Of a stretch of DNA of 64,000 bases, positions 43,825 through 53,180 are shown one piece after another. Below the pieces are notes generated by a model, which saw only the letters and a list, made by a program, of their open reading frames with translations, searched no databases and was not told the origin of the DNA. The stretch comes from Anaerobacillus alkalidiazotrophicus (GTDB lineage: Bacteria > Bacillota > Bacilli > Bacillales_H > Anaerobacillaceae): NCBI RefSeq assembly GCF_001866055.1, contig NZ_MLQS01000023.1, positions 1-64,000 of the forward strand, written 5' to 3'. Made by a program: the position numbers and the translations under genes. How positions within the stretch are numbered: position 1 is the stretch's first letter; every line of letters starts with the position of its first letter.

Positions 43825-43899
43825 TATATCTAGTTACGTTGAACGGTTCGTAACTAGATATAGATTTATGTTGCTCAACTTTGGTATTATGAAATTCAC
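43825..43899. repeat. TATCTAGTTACG palindrome family, best preserved hairpin
   Basis: TATCTAGTTACG (43827-43838) and CGTAACTAGATA (43849-43860) pair perfectly over 12 bp with a ten-base loop; then AGATTTATG, CTCAACTTTGGTATTATGAA and ATTCAC. This order mirrors the complement of the copy at 11818. Confidence 0.7.
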
Positions 43900-43918
43900 T
43901 AAAGTAAAACAAGTTTTC

Positions 43919-44596
43919 TTAGTTTAATAATTCAATTCTCTCTATCGTTATATCTTCTTTAGGGCGATCGTTTTGTCCAACTTCTACTTCTGCAATAGCA
44001 TCTACCACATCCATACCTTCAATGACATGTCCAAAGACCGTATGGCGATAATCTAAATGTGGTGTGCCGCCATGTTGTTTATAATGCTCTAGCGCTTCTT
44101 CAGAAAAGTCTATTGCTGAACTACCTTGAAAGGATTTGCTTTGGACAATAAAAAACTGACTTCCATTCGTATTAGGACCAGCATTAGCCATTGATAAGGC
44201 CCCGCTAAAATGAGCTAGTGCCGGAGAAAATTCATCTTCAAATCGCTCACCATAAATACTCTCTCCACCTGCACCGGTACCCTCCGGATCACCTGTTTGT
44301 ACCATAAATCCTTCTATGACACGGTGAAAAATAACACCGTCATAATAGCCATTCTCACTATGAGTTAAGAAGTTTTCAACAGCTAATGGGGCATATTTCG
44401 GAAATAATTTAATCGTGATATCACCTTTACTCGTTACCATTTTAACAAGCTTCTCATCCGATTGAACTTCCGTAATAAGTTGAGGATATTCATCTGCAAT
44501 TACTTCTTCCTGCTGTACGTCCGGAGCTGCTTGTCCACATCCAGAAATAAGAACAAGCATGAAAGTCCCTAATAATAAATAATTAACAAAACGCAT
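43919..44596 (-). CDS. Peptidyl-prolyl cis-trans isomerase, cyclophilin-type lipoprotein
   Basis: Extracytoplasmic prolyl isomerase that assists folding outside the membrane. A lipoprotein signal ([14 protein letters not shown]) ends in lipobox ISGC. Residues 50-225 form a cyclophilin domain: [18 protein letters not shown] (catalytic Arg, Phe and Gln), [19 protein letters not shown], and [15 protein letters not shown]. It is an acidic secreted protein. GGAG lies ten bases upstream of the ATG. Monocistronic. Confidence 0.93.
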   Translation of the reverse strand: MRFVNYLLLGTFMLVLISGCGQAAPDVQQEEVIADEYPQLITEVQSDEKLVKMVTSKGDITIKLFPKYAPLAVENFLTHSENGYYDGVIFHRVIEGFMVQTGDPEGTGAGGESIYGERFEDEFSPALAHFSGALSMANAGPNTNGSQFFIVQSKSFQGSSAIDFSEEALEHYKQHGGTPHLDYRHTVFGHVIEGMDVVDAIAEVEVGQNDRPKEDITIERIELLN

Positions 44597-44947
44597 GATA
44601 TAACTACTCCTTTATCATTTTATTATCTTGTTACACCTCCAATGTAGTCTACTATTAGATCTTAGGTTCATACAAATGGAGAATCTTTCAACAAAAATAA
44701 GTGACATTGTTATAAAAATACCACAATCAGAGAAAGTATTAAAGTCATATAAAATCGATTTTTGCTACGATGGGATCAATCATCACAAGGAGCTATGAAC
44801 AAAGATAAAAACCTCATTCCCTTGCAAAATTTATGATACACGCCAAACCAAACATCCGTTCGTCTTTTCGTTTCTTTATGTTGCAAAAAAACATTTAATC
44901 AATTAAAATATATACGAACGTAAGTTCTAAAGAAAGGGGAATGAATA
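44597..44947 (+). promoter_or_regulatory. Promoter with LexA/DinR-like box upstream of the YhjD-like gene
   Basis: TTGCAA (44881-44886) and TAAAAT (44904-44909) are 17 bases apart, a good SigA promoter. CGAACGTAAGTTCT at 44915-44928, where transcription would start, contains the perfect LexA half-sites GAAC and GTTC separated by four bases. The upstream part of this 350-base gap (44597-44880) contains the leader of the cyclophilin gene and nothing else recognised. Confidence 0.65.
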
Positions 44948-45313
44948 GTGAATTGCTTATCTCAACAAGAAGAAATTCTTTTTGAAGCCTATATTATCCT
45001 GTCGTTTGCTCGCAAAGTTTTGCAAAATGACCTACTCATTGTTGAAAAATCTTTTTTAAAACTAAAAGAACCTTACATTCAACTTATCCATTCTTCTATT
45101 GGCTCTATCAGTAAAGAATTATTTGAAATTAAGCAACAACTGCATAAAAGAAATATTAAAATTGAATTCGGTAACAATGATGGTACCTTTACAGAATTCC
45201 ACTGCTACTTCAGAGGGTATGTAAAAACAAGTCGTTTTCTAAACGTTCATTTACGAAATAAAGTTCAAGATCGACTAAGTAATTTCTTTGTACCAAATAG
45301 TAAACTTTCATGA
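44948..45313 (+). CDS. YhjD-like conserved protein (121 aa)
   Basis: Small soluble protein. The pattern ILSFARKVLQNDLLIVEKSFLKLKEPYIQLI and FGNNDGTFTEFHCYFRGYV agrees, from memory, with a Bacillaceae family that includes B. subtilis YhjD (not the E. coli protein of that name); the identification is tentative. It is helical in the first half. The start is GTG behind AGGGGAATG. The LexA-like palindrome over the start point of transcription suggests control by DNA damage. Biochemical function is unknown. Confidence 0.7.
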   Translation: MNCLSQQEEILFEAYIILSFARKVLQNDLLIVEKSFLKLKEPYIQLIHSSIGSISKELFEIKQQLHKRNIKIEFGNNDGTFTEFHCYFRGYVKTSRFLNVHLRNKVQDRLSNFFVPNSKLS

Positions 45314-45327
45314 TTGCACAAAGAAAA

Positions 45328-45358
45328 AATCCCCTGCTTTATTACCTAACAGGGGATG
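45328..45358 (+). terminator. Hairpin after the YhjD-like gene
   Basis: ATCCCCTG and CAGGGGAT pair around a loop of about 13 bases, 15 bases after the stop. There is no T run directly after the stem, so termination strength is doubtful. Confidence 0.55.
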
Positions 45359-45417
45359 CACCTTATTCCTTTCTTTATTTATCCAAACCCAATCGGAATA
45401 CCAATAGCATAGAAGAT

Positions 45418-45450
45418 AAAAAGTGACTGACCCTATATGAGTCAATCACA
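45418..45450 (-). terminator. Terminator of the YwpF-like gene
   Basis: On the minus strand GTGATTGACTC and GGGTCAGTCAC form a stem with two mismatches around ATATA, followed by TTTTTATC. Confidence 0.75.
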
Positions 45451-45462
45451 CATCATTTATAA

Positions 45463-45939
45463 CTATTCAAAAAACTTATCTTTTTCTTCTACAAATGCAT
45501 TAGCTAACGCACCTTGTATCGCTCTTCCCCGGTCTTTCTTTCTTTTCTTAAATTCAACAACTATATCGTCACCTTCAAAACCTTCACTAATAATACTTTT
45601 TAAAATCATATCCGAAAAATCATCTTTCTTGACGACCAATGAACCATCAAGAAGGATACTAATATTATTCTTTAATTTTGTAACGCTTTTAGCTGTACAA
45701 ACAAAGGTTGCCGGGTTATTATTTTTGTTTGTAATAGTTGCTTCAACCATAAACTTTTCGTAGCTACTATAAAGATTATTAAAATATCCTTCCAATTCTT
45801 TAGTAATTACAGCTTCAATTAACCAATTTTTCTGTACTTCCTCTTTATTAATAATTAGCCCTTCTAATATTGGTATTTCCTTTGGTTCATGATCATTATC
45901 TAAAAGGACAAGCATTGTGCATAACTTAAACGTTTTCAT
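45463..45939 (-). CDS. ywpF: YwpF-like family protein
   Basis: A 158-residue soluble protein of the YwpF-like family. The start MKTFKLCTMLVL, then ILEGLIINKEEVQKNWLIEAVI, FMVEATITNKNNNPATF and the C-terminal DDIVVEFKKRKKDRGRAIQ agree with the B. subtilis protein as I remember it. The ATG at 45939 is chosen since GGGGGTG lies ten bases before it; a longer frame to 45972 lacks this spacing. Function is unknown; the B. subtilis gene lies near motility and surface-protein genes, but there is no such context here. Confidence 0.75.
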   Translation of the reverse strand: MKTFKLCTMLVLLDNDHEPKEIPILEGLIINKEEVQKNWLIEAVITKELEGYFNNLYSSYEKFMVEATITNKNNNPATFVCTAKSVTKLKNNISILLDGSLVVKKDDFSDMILKSIISEGFEGDDIVVEFKKRKKDRGRAIQGALANAFVEEKDKFFE

Positions 45940-46041
45940 ACTTGTTACACCCCCAATGTATTCCATAATCATATGATACCATAAATGGAATTTTTTCTAA
46001 ATTTTTAACCCGAAAAGTCAATATTAATGATCTTATCCAAT

Positions 46042-46246
46042 AAAGCTGAACTTCAATCAGTGGGGGTTTTCCTTCATCCCCCACTGATTGTTAGTTCAAC
46101 TTATACCACGGGCATAAGAATAACTAATCATCAGCTTTCGTTATTCTATATCGGACCTTTAGGGGCAGTTTATCCCCCACCTAAACTTCTCGATTTTCTT
46201 AAGTTTTGAGGTGGGGGTCTTACTTGCCCCTTAAGTGTGGGATAAA
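46042..46246 (+). repeat. Modular hairpin element, three-hairpin form (205 bp)
   Basis: Same ends and outer hairpins as at 29420. The central hairpin is shorter: ATAACTAATCATCAGCTTTCG then TTATTCTATATCGGACC, lacking the second CTGATGA arm. It ends about 65 bases before the next gene. Confidence 0.87.
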
Positions 46247-46311
46247 CAACTCTTTTTTGGTATGATTAGAATTGATATAAACCCTTATAACTTATTCGAA
46301 GCGGTGACAAA

Positions 46312-46824
46312 ATGACTCAAAAAATTAACCATCATCTGAAACAATATCTTGATGTTCTTAAATCAAATTATCATGTGAAAATTAAGAAAAACGGTTTAGT
46401 TGCGTTTAACAATGATAGTAAAAGATATTGGTCAATTCAAATATTGAATATTCATAACAGGAAGAAGCCTTCTTATATGGTTGGTAGTTATTTCCAATGG
46501 CTTGCTACTGAATCGAAAAATATAATTTCCGTTTCATTTCAAGACAAATCTTACAGTCTGTATGTTAAGTTTTTAAAAACCCCAGTGTTGATCCTTACTA
46601 TACAAACTACCACAAATCAAAAAGTAGTCTTACATGTTACTGGTGGCTTATTAGCAAAAAAGAATCAAATAGGTACATTTACCTTTTTGATGACAGAAAA
46701 AGGAGAAAGATTTATCGTTGCACTCGAGCGTTTTGAACCCTCTTTACCATGGTGGGTTTACAGAATTACTCAAGCGCCAATTCATGAATTCGTAATGAAA
46801 AGATTTCAAATGAAAAACGTGTGA
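46312..46824 (+). CDS. Hypothetical protein (170 aa)
   Basis: I do not recognise this protein. It is basic and soluble, with no signal or membrane segments. The middle is beta-rich (YWSIQILNIHNRKKPSYMVG, ILTIQTTTNQKVVLHVTGG), and the C terminus contains a Trp/Pro-rich turn (FEPSLPWWVYRITQAP) followed by an amphipathic helix. The ribosome binding site is weak (GCGGTGAC). It is transcribed alone, with a hairpin element directly upstream that may supply part of its leader. Confidence 0.6.
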   Translation: MTQKINHHLKQYLDVLKSNYHVKIKKNGLVAFNNDSKRYWSIQILNIHNRKKPSYMVGSYFQWLATESKNIISVSFQDKSYSLYVKFLKTPVLILTIQTTTNQKVVLHVTGGLLAKKNQIGTFTFLMTEKGERFIVALERFEPSLPWWVYRITQAPIHEFVMKRFQMKNV

Positions 46825-46986
46825 AAATAACCTTATTAGTATTAGTGCACTCTAACCCTTATGGCTTAAATCATTCAAACTCATTTTCTCCAATCGTGTT
46901 TACTATTTATTTATCATAGTCTTACCCTTTTTGTTTATACGTCTAAACGTAGAGACAGTTTCAACATCGAAAGTCCAAGTCCTAAA

Positions 46987-47020
46987 AGAAAAAAAGCACA
47001 AGAATTTCACCTGTACTTTT
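46987..47020 (-). terminator. Terminator of htpX
   Basis: On the minus strand AAAAGTACAGG and CTTGTGCTTTT form an imperfect stem followed by TTTTCTTTT, 37 bases after the htpX stop. Confidence 0.6.
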
Positions 47021-47056
47021 ATAAACACTATGTGAATTTATTTTTTTGTGAAAGCT

Positions 47057-47935
47057 TCACATTTTCCTAAGCCGCTTAATACGTTCTTCAGATGGTGGAT
47101 GAGTAGAAAAGAGTCCCACCACCTTTTTCTTTAATGGGTCAGCGAAATATAAGGATGCTGAAGCATTAGAAGCTTCTCTTACTGGTGTCCTTACTCCTGA
47201 TATTTTTTCTAAAGCAGTAGCCAGAGCATTTGGATTTCGGGTTAGTTCAACCGCACTTGCATCTGCTAAATATTCTCGATTTCTTGATATCGCCAGTTTA
47301 ATTAACGAAGCAATTAATGGGGAGAGAATAAGCAACACTAGCGCAATAATTAAAACAGCCGGATGCTGCTTTTTGTCCCTGCCACCACGCGCATAGAAAA
47401 TCATTCGAGATCCTAAATCACTAATAATTGCTACAACAGAAACTAAAGCTAAAGCAATCGTAGCAAGTCTTATATCATAATTTTTTATATGAGCGACTTC
47501 ATGAGCTAAAACGCCTTCAACTTCTTCACGATTTAATCGGTCTAATAATCCTGTCGTAACAGCAACCGCTCCGTTTTTTGGTGAGGTTCCTGTGGCAAAA
47601 GCGTTAGGACTTGAATCTTGAATAATAAAAACTCGTGGCATTGGAATACGTGCAACCATTGCCAAGTTTTCGACTGAGTTCCATAAAAATAGATTTTCAT
47701 TTTTAGACTTAATTTCTTTAGCATGATTCATACTCATAACCACATTTGTACTAGAAAGTAAAATAATGATTGTGTATATCGAAGCAAAAATGGCTGTAAA
47801 TACCGCTCCAGTAATATAATCCCCTGCAGAAATATAAGAAAGGGCTGAACCTACTGTAATAACAAAAACGATAAACACCGTAACAATGAAAATTGTTTTC
47901 CGCTTATTCAATTGGATTTGTTCGTATAATAACAT
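47057..47935 (-). CDS. htpX: HtpX-like membrane zinc metalloprotease
   Basis: Membrane-bound M48 protease involved in quality control of membrane proteins. Two N-terminal membrane segments (about 14-32 and 42-62), the zinc motif HEVAH at 145-149 followed by IKNYD, two more membrane segments (155-175, 192-212) and the zinc-ligand Glu in SRNREYLADASAVEL are all present. The C terminus FSTHPPSEERIKRL is typical. Length of 292 is usual. GAGGG precedes the ATG. It forms an operon with lemA 12 bases upstream. Confidence 0.95.
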   Translation of the reverse strand: MLLYEQIQLNKRKTIFIVTVFIVFVITVGSALSYISAGDYITGAVFTAIFASIYTIIILLSSTNVVMSMNHAKEIKSKNENLFLWNSVENLAMVARIPMPRVFIIQDSSPNAFATGTSPKNGAVAVTTGLLDRLNREEVEGVLAHEVAHIKNYDIRLATIALALVSVVAIISDLGSRMIFYARGGRDKKQHPAVLIIALVLLILSPLIASLIKLAISRNREYLADASAVELTRNPNALATALEKISGVRTPVREASNASASLYFADPLKKKVVGLFSTHPPSEERIKRLRKM

Positions 47936-47946
47936 GTGTTATCCCT

Positions 47947-48495
47947 CTAAAATTTCACTTGAACGTTTTCACGCTCTTCTGCTCTTGTTTCTAACATTTC
48001 ACGACGGTCAAAATTATGGATTGAAGCAACAATGTTTGTAGGGATGGATTGTATTTTCGTATTGTATTTCATTACTGTATTATTATAAAGTTGTCTAGCA
48101 TAAGCAATCTTATTTTCTGTCCCAGTTAATTCTTCTTGAAGCATCATAAAGTTTTGGTTTGCTTTTAAGTCAGGATAAGCTTCACGTAAAGCAAATAAAT
48201 GTTTTAGAGCCCCAGTTAATTGGTCGTTCGCTTCCATCTGATCTTTTCTCGATTTTACTCCAGATCCACTAATTTGATTTCGTAACTCAACTACTTTTGC
48301 TAATGTTTCCTGTTCATGCTTTGCATAACCTTTTACCGTCTCAACAAGATTTGGTATTAAATCAAACCTTCTTTTTAATTGAACATCAATTTGCGCCCAT
48401 GATTCTTCTACCCAATTACGATATTTAACTAGAGAGTTATAAGAAGCCACCCAAAATAATAATACAACTGCAACAATTGCTAAAAATATGAACAT
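47947..48495 (-). CDS. lemA: LemA family protein
   Basis: Membrane-anchored protein of 182 residues: one N-terminal membrane segment (MFIFLAIVAVVLLFWVASYN) and a four-helix LemA domain with NSLVKYRNWVEESWAQIDVQLKRR and ETVKGYAKHE, ending in VASIHNFDRREM. AGGAGG precedes the ATG. Placement directly upstream of htpX is a common arrangement and suggests a shared envelope-maintenance role. The biochemical role of LemA is not established. Confidence 0.95.
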   Translation of the reverse strand: MFIFLAIVAVVLLFWVASYNSLVKYRNWVEESWAQIDVQLKRRFDLIPNLVETVKGYAKHEQETLAKVVELRNQISGSGVKSRKDQMEANDQLTGALKHLFALREAYPDLKANQNFMMLQEELTGTENKIAYARQLYNNTVMKYNTKIQSIPTNIVASIHNFDRREMLETRAEERENVQVKF

Positions 48496-48613
48496 ACATT
48501 TTCCTCCTTTATTCTTAATTCATTAATCGTTTATATGCATTAGTGTTTTTTTCAAAAACAAGTTTTGATTAAGATATCGTATTCCTATACAGAGATAGCC
48601 TTGTTCTAATTTC

Positions 48614-49783
48614 CTAAGATTCATTTACCAGTTCAGTCTTCTTTAAATGAAAATAATAAACTTTATAAACGCCGATGGTAACCGCACCAACAATAGCTGA
48701 AAACGCTAATAAAAAGTAAAGATTAGTGGTACTAACTCGCTCTATGATTTGTCCCCCTATACTCGCACCAATCATTCCTGATAAGCCAAAGAAAAAAGAG
48801 TAAAATAAAAGTTGTCCAGTTGATTGAAGTTCCTCAGGGATAGTTCTAGTAATATAGTTAAATGCACATAAATAAAACATCCCAAAGGTTAACCCGTGCA
48901 ACATTTGAAGGGACAGTACAAGATAAGGATTTGGTACTAACCCCATCACTAACCACCTAATGCTATACAGAACTGCAGCAAAAATCGTAAACGTTAATAC
49001 GTGATACTTCCTAAACCAATAAGTGGCAGTAGCAAAAATTAAAGCTTCGGAAATTACTCCAATGAACCAAGCCCATCCAATAAAAGCTTCTGTCCCCCCT
49101 ATTTCTAAAAGATATATACCTAAAAAACTATCATTTGTTCGATGAGTAATGGTAACTAACATAATAATGAATAAAAATAGGATAAATTTTTTGTTTTTTA
49201 ATAATTTCAATGCGTCTCTTAAGGAAATAGGTTTTTTTGAAGTTTCTACATCTTTCACTCGTGAAGCCATTAGTAAAGTAATTACCAGAAAAAACATGAA
49301 TGGTAAATATATGTATTGTATGCCGATATAAGCTAAAAGAAAACCACTTAATAAAGACATCACCGCAAAACCAACTGAACCCCACATTCGAATGGAACCA
49401 AATGAAATATTCATTTGGTTAGCCGTTTTTTGGCTTAGACTATCTCCTAATCCACCTACAGGAGCCATAAAACAATAAAAAACAAAAACTGTAAAGTACA
49501 TAATCAGGCCATACTGAAAACTATGAAACATTATCAAACCTGAGAATATAGCACTTATTAAACATAAAACAATAATCTTTTTTGAAGTTTTATATTTATC
49601 AGTCATATAACCCCAAAAAGGTTGACTTACCATCGCAGCAAACGGGCCAATGGCTAATAATATACCAATTTCACTGTTACTCAGTCCATTTACCTGAAAA
49701 TAAACAGGAAGGTAGCTTACGATAATTGTCATACTTGAGTAATAAAAAAATAAAAGTGCTTTCAAACTTATAATAGAGGGCAT
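48614..49783 (-). CDS. MFS transporter (MFS_1-like / PPP family)
   Basis: Membrane permease of 389 residues with about 12 hydrophobic segments. The start LKALLFFYYSSMTIIVSYLPVYF and the loop QPFWGYMTDKYKTSKKI are characteristic of the family that includes the 3-phenylpropionate transporter HcaT and B. subtilis sugar-like permeases; a conserved SFGSIRMWGSVGFA follows. The substrate is unknown and the phenylpropionate assignment in databases of this group is not reliable. GGAG precedes the ATG by seven bases. Monocistronic. Confidence 0.85.
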   Translation of the reverse strand: MPSIISLKALLFFYYSSMTIIVSYLPVYFQVNGLSNSEIGILLAIGPFAAMVSQPFWGYMTDKYKTSKKIIVLCLISAIFSGLIMFHSFQYGLIMYFTVFVFYCFMAPVGGLGDSLSQKTANQMNISFGSIRMWGSVGFAVMSLLSGFLLAYIGIQYIYLPFMFFLVITLLMASRVKDVETSKKPISLRDALKLLKNKKFILFLFIIMLVTITHRTNDSFLGIYLLEIGGTEAFIGWAWFIGVISEALIFATATYWFRKYHVLTFTIFAAVLYSIRWLVMGLVPNPYLVLSLQMLHGLTFGMFYLCAFNYITRTIPEELQSTGQLLFYSFFFGLSGMIGASIGGQIIERVSTTNLYFLLAFSAIVGAVTIGVYKVYYFHLKKTELVNES

Positions 49784-49911
49784 TTTTTTACTCCAATCAA
49801 ATAAAAAAGTTACTAAAGTTAAGGAATCTAACCTTTATTATTACAAAGGTTAGAAAAACGTCTGAATGCAATGACTAAAAACATACTGTTTATATTTTAT
49901 ACTCCTAACGT

Positions 49912-49939
49912 GAAAAAAGAACTCAGTTTTGCTGAGTCC
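49912..49939 (-). terminator. Terminator of ykuI
   Basis: On the minus strand ACTCAG and CTGAGT enclose CAAAA and are followed by TCTTTTTTC. It lies directly beyond the ykuI stop. Confidence 0.85.
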
Positions 49940-49944
49940 AACCA

Positions 49945-51165
49945 TTATAATAATCCTTCTTTCTCGAATAAAAACGTATAAGGAATATCAAAGAATAAGT
50001 ATAGTTCTTCATTTATTGGATAAGAAAACGTCCGGATAAATTCATTTGTTTCTATGTCACTATATAAATCAGATAGGACACCCTTCTTTTCATATTGCAT
50101 TCTTACGATTGTTTCTAAGAAGTAAGGCCGCCAACTCCAGTTTTTCCCTAAGTAATCTTTTTGCAACATCCATTGTTTATTTTCACCTTTGACATAGTTA
50201 GAAGATCTTTGAAATCCATATTGATCACAAATATAAATTCTAAAACAAACATCATTAAAGACTTCTGCTATCACTTTTATTAGATCATCAGAAACTAACT
50301 TCTTTTCTCTTTTAATCACAAAATCAAAACGATTATTTAAATCTTCAGTAAAGATATATTGACTATTTAATTTGCTTCTCTCAAAATTAATAAATTGTTG
50401 AAATTCTTTCGTTAGCTTTTCTTTACAACAATTTTCATTTATAAATTCTGGACTTGGCTTTGCTAAATAAAATCCTTGATAATAACGACCACCATTTCTC
50501 CATGCAGCATTAAGCTTTGTTAAATCACCGATACCTTCAAACAGCAACGTTGCTCCAATTTTCCTAGCAAACATACTTAGTGAATAAAGTACATCTTTGT
50601 TTGCTTGAAGCATCATTGGACCTTTAATAAAATTAAGATCAACCTTTAAAATATTGGGTTCAAGTTGCGCAATGTGATCTAAATTGCTTCCACCTCTTCC
50701 AACATCATCAATAGCAATGCGAAGCCCTAGGCTTTTCAAATAAATGATTAGATGACCGAGTTGGGATAAATCGCCTTGATAGTCATGTTCACTAATTTCT
50801 AATACAACATTTTCGAGTTTTAAACCACGCGATTCATACGATTTAATTCTTGTAATCAGTTGTTCTGAGTACTCATGATCATTCATTAATATATTAGCAT
50901 TACAATTGATAAATAAATCCGTGTTTATTTGGGCATTACAATAGTATTCAAATGCTAAATGCTGAATATGTTCATCTATTTCCAAAACATATTCAACGGG
51001 GATGGATTCATTATTAAAGAAATCACCTAAACTTTCCATCTTGTTGTCCAAATTAATTCTTCCTAAAACTTCATAGCCTACAACACTTTGTTGTTCCGCA
51101 CGTAAAATTGGTTGAAAATATGGGACAATTTTATCTTTATTTATTAAAACCTCTAATGCATCCAT
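49945..51165 (-). CDS. ykuI: YkuI, EAL-domain cyclic-di-GMP-binding protein
   Basis: Cytoplasmic homologue of B. subtilis YkuI (407 residues; 406 here). Residues 1-250 are an EAL-type barrel in which the name motif reads EVLGR instead of EALLR, as in YkuI; NCNANILM, EISEHDYQGD, DDVGRGGSNLD and KVDLNFIKG follow. Residues 270-406 form the YkuI C-terminal PAS-like domain (DVCFRIYICDQYG, KNWSWRPYFLE, GVLSDLYSDIETNE, IRTFSYPI). B. subtilis YkuI binds cyclic-di-GMP without detectable hydrolysis, so a receptor role is likely. AGGAGG precedes the ATG. A GGDEF cyclase lies 40 kb away in the window. Confidence 0.95.
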   Translation of the reverse strand: MDALEVLINKDKIVPYFQPILRAEQQSVVGYEVLGRINLDNKMESLGDFFNNESIPVEYVLEIDEHIQHLAFEYYCNAQINTDLFINCNANILMNDHEYSEQLITRIKSYESRGLKLENVVLEISEHDYQGDLSQLGHLIIYLKSLGLRIAIDDVGRGGSNLDHIAQLEPNILKVDLNFIKGPMMLQANKDVLYSLSMFARKIGATLLFEGIGDLTKLNAAWRNGGRYYQGFYLAKPSPEFINENCCKEKLTKEFQQFINFERSKLNSQYIFTEDLNNRFDFVIKREKKLVSDDLIKVIAEVFNDVCFRIYICDQYGFQRSSNYVKGENKQWMLQKDYLGKNWSWRPYFLETIVRMQYEKKGVLSDLYSDIETNEFIRTFSYPINEELYLFFDIPYTFLFEKEGLL

Positions 51166-51384
51166 ATCAAATTCAACCTCCTACCTTCACATTTCGTGTT
51201 TCTAAATAACGTAAAACCCTTCATATTATAACATTATCAATTGAAATATCATAACTATTTTCTTACTTTGTTTTTACAGTTTGAATCTAATTAGTGATTA
51301 TTCAGTCTGTGAGAACTTAAATGATGTTATCAAATAAGTATAAAAGGAAAAAGAAGAAATTGCCATAGATACGGGACAATTTCC

Positions 51385-51621
51385 TCTCTTAAGAAAAGCG
51401 CAAACGATTTAGTCTCATACCACATTCTTTCTTGAGATACGTTTCCTAATGTTTACTTTCGTGTCATTTTCAGCAGCAATAAAATTTTCATACACCCTAC
51501 AAATTATTGAAAAGTGCGAAGTTGAGTGGATTTCATAAATACCAAAATTAGCCACTACGAACAGTTCTAACAAAGTTACAATCTCTTAATGATGAAAAAT
51601 AACGAATGCTGAAATTCATTA
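51385..51621. repeat. Eroded copies of two repeat families in a 480-base gap
   Basis: TAAGAAAAGCGCAAACGATT at about 51390 is the start of the GCGCAAGCGCC repeat. From 51527, GGATTTCATAAATACCAAAA, TACGAACAGTTC and GAAATTCATTATTC repeat the order of the TATCTAGTTACG palindrome family with many mutations. No gene is visible in 51166-51649. Confidence 0.5.
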
Positions 51622-51649
51622 TTCTTTGAACCAAAACAACCATTAATTT

Positions 51650-53161
51650 TTAATGATCATAAAGAACATTAGCTGCAGAACATGCAACAACATGTTTAAA
51701 AGAATGCTTAGAAGCTACTTTTTCATCCAAATGAATTTGTTCTTGTCGTTTTGCTAGGACTGCTTCGTCATATTCTTTTTTTGCTTCTTGTTTTGCTTTA
51801 AACAACATCATTTGCACTCGGCTATAAACATTTACAGCTCCATCACCGGTCGTTTCAATTGGTAAAAAGATCGCCTCAGGATATTTCTCTATAATGAAAG
51901 ACTGAATCCCATCTGAAACTCCTGAGGAAGGCATGCATCCAAATGGTTTAACAGAAATAGTCATATTTGCTTTTTTCTTTATGACATTTAATAATAACTT
52001 TCCAACTTCCATATGACCTTCTCCACCGCGGTTATGATTATCATAATACCGATGAGCATATTCTGCAATTTGATCCATGTTTGGTAGCTCGTAATAATAT
52101 AGCCCTAATAACTTGGCATAAAATTGGAACATACTTCGAACTACCTTTTCACCAATTGCTAATTTCATTAGTTTTTCCCCTGGTTTTTTTCCAAGAAGAC
52201 CAAATTTTCCCGGATCATATTCTTTAAGGTTTATTCTACGTTTGGTATCAAAACGCCCTTCCCAAGCTAAAAATAAGATCCAGGCAGTAACTGGTTGTAC
52301 TTCTACTTCTGCTCCTTCACTTTCTAAAAATTGTTGTAATTTATAATTACCGTCACCTTCTGTTGTCATTGCCCAAAACTCACCGATAACACTTACTTTT
52401 GGTTTTACTTGAGTCCAATCTACTTTTATTTCCTGAATTTCCGCTCTACAACTAAGTAAGACAGGTATAAGAGGCTTTCTATACAAAAGGGCTTCATAGA
52501 TTTTTTCTTTACAGTTGGCTATCACTTTATTTGTTGTGCCTTTTTCCATTTCATAAGGTCGGATCCGATAAGCTAATATATTTAAAATGTCACCAATAAA
52601 TATCGCTTTTAATAGCCCATGAAAAAATCGTACATTTAATTCAAGACCACTTTCTTCTCCAGTAGCTTGTTTCAGTCCATCCTGTTGTTGGAAAAGTACT
52701 ACTCGGAAACCATCAAATCCAGCATCACGAAGGGCTTTCCGGTATTCTGTTACGTAAGTTCCAAAACGACATGGGCCACACGATCCAGTAGTAATAAACA
52801 CGTAGTTGTCTATGATCTCTTTTTTTGTCTTCCCTTCTGCAACAAGACCTTTTAAATACTTTATCAAATTACCGACAGTAAAGTATGTAGGATTGCATTG
52901 CCCTCGATTCCCAAACTCTCTTCCAATCTGCAAGGATGTGTTATCTGGACAATCTAATGCCTTAACTTTATAACCCAACCCACAAAGAGCAGCTTCAATC
53001 AATGAATCCTGAATTATCGTTAACCCACCGAAAAGGATAGTTGTTGTACGCTTCTCTTTTTTCAAATAAGGACGTGGTACTTGGTCGTACCATTGCTTTC
53101 TTTCTTGGAGAATTTCAACTTCCTTTCTCTCTTTATTTCTCACTTTTGTCATTCTTGTCAT
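51650..53161 (-). CDS. 2-hydroxyacyl-CoA dehydratase D-component-like (HgdB-type) protein
   Basis: Protein of 503 residues related to the HgdB/DUF2229 iron-sulfur proteins activated by BadF/HgdC-type ATPases. After a basic start, a region with ALCGLGYKVKALDCPDN, RGQCNPTYFTVGNLI and TTGSCGPCRFGTYVTEYRKAL contains most of the cysteines, candidates for an iron-sulfur cluster. Later KPFGCMPSSGVSDGIQSFI and CSAANVLYDH occur. AGGGGGG precedes the ATG, 19 bases after the activase stop. In many anaerobes the same segments form the C-terminal part of a single protein of about 1400 residues; here they are a separate gene. The reaction is unknown, and no classical dehydratase subunit pair is nearby. Confidence 0.82.
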   Translation of the reverse strand: MTRMTKVRNKERKEVEILQERKQWYDQVPRPYLKKEKRTTTILFGGLTIIQDSLIEAALCGLGYKVKALDCPDNTSLQIGREFGNRGQCNPTYFTVGNLIKYLKGLVAEGKTKKEIIDNYVFITTGSCGPCRFGTYVTEYRKALRDAGFDGFRVVLFQQQDGLKQATGEESGLELNVRFFHGLLKAIFIGDILNILAYRIRPYEMEKGTTNKVIANCKEKIYEALLYRKPLIPVLLSCRAEIQEIKVDWTQVKPKVSVIGEFWAMTTEGDGNYKLQQFLESEGAEVEVQPVTAWILFLAWEGRFDTKRRINLKEYDPGKFGLLGKKPGEKLMKLAIGEKVVRSMFQFYAKLLGLYYYELPNMDQIAEYAHRYYDNHNRGGEGHMEVGKLLLNVIKKKANMTISVKPFGCMPSSGVSDGIQSFIIEKYPEAIFLPIETTGDGAVNVYSRVQMMLFKAKQEAKKEYDEAVLAKRQEQIHLDEKVASKHSFKHVVACSAANVLYDH

Positions 53162-53180
53162 GATGATCCCCCCTAAAGAC

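Noticed and set aside
47542..47724. Small frame inside htpX on the same strand
   Set aside because: Out-of-frame shadow of the htpX coding sequence without its own ribosome binding site.
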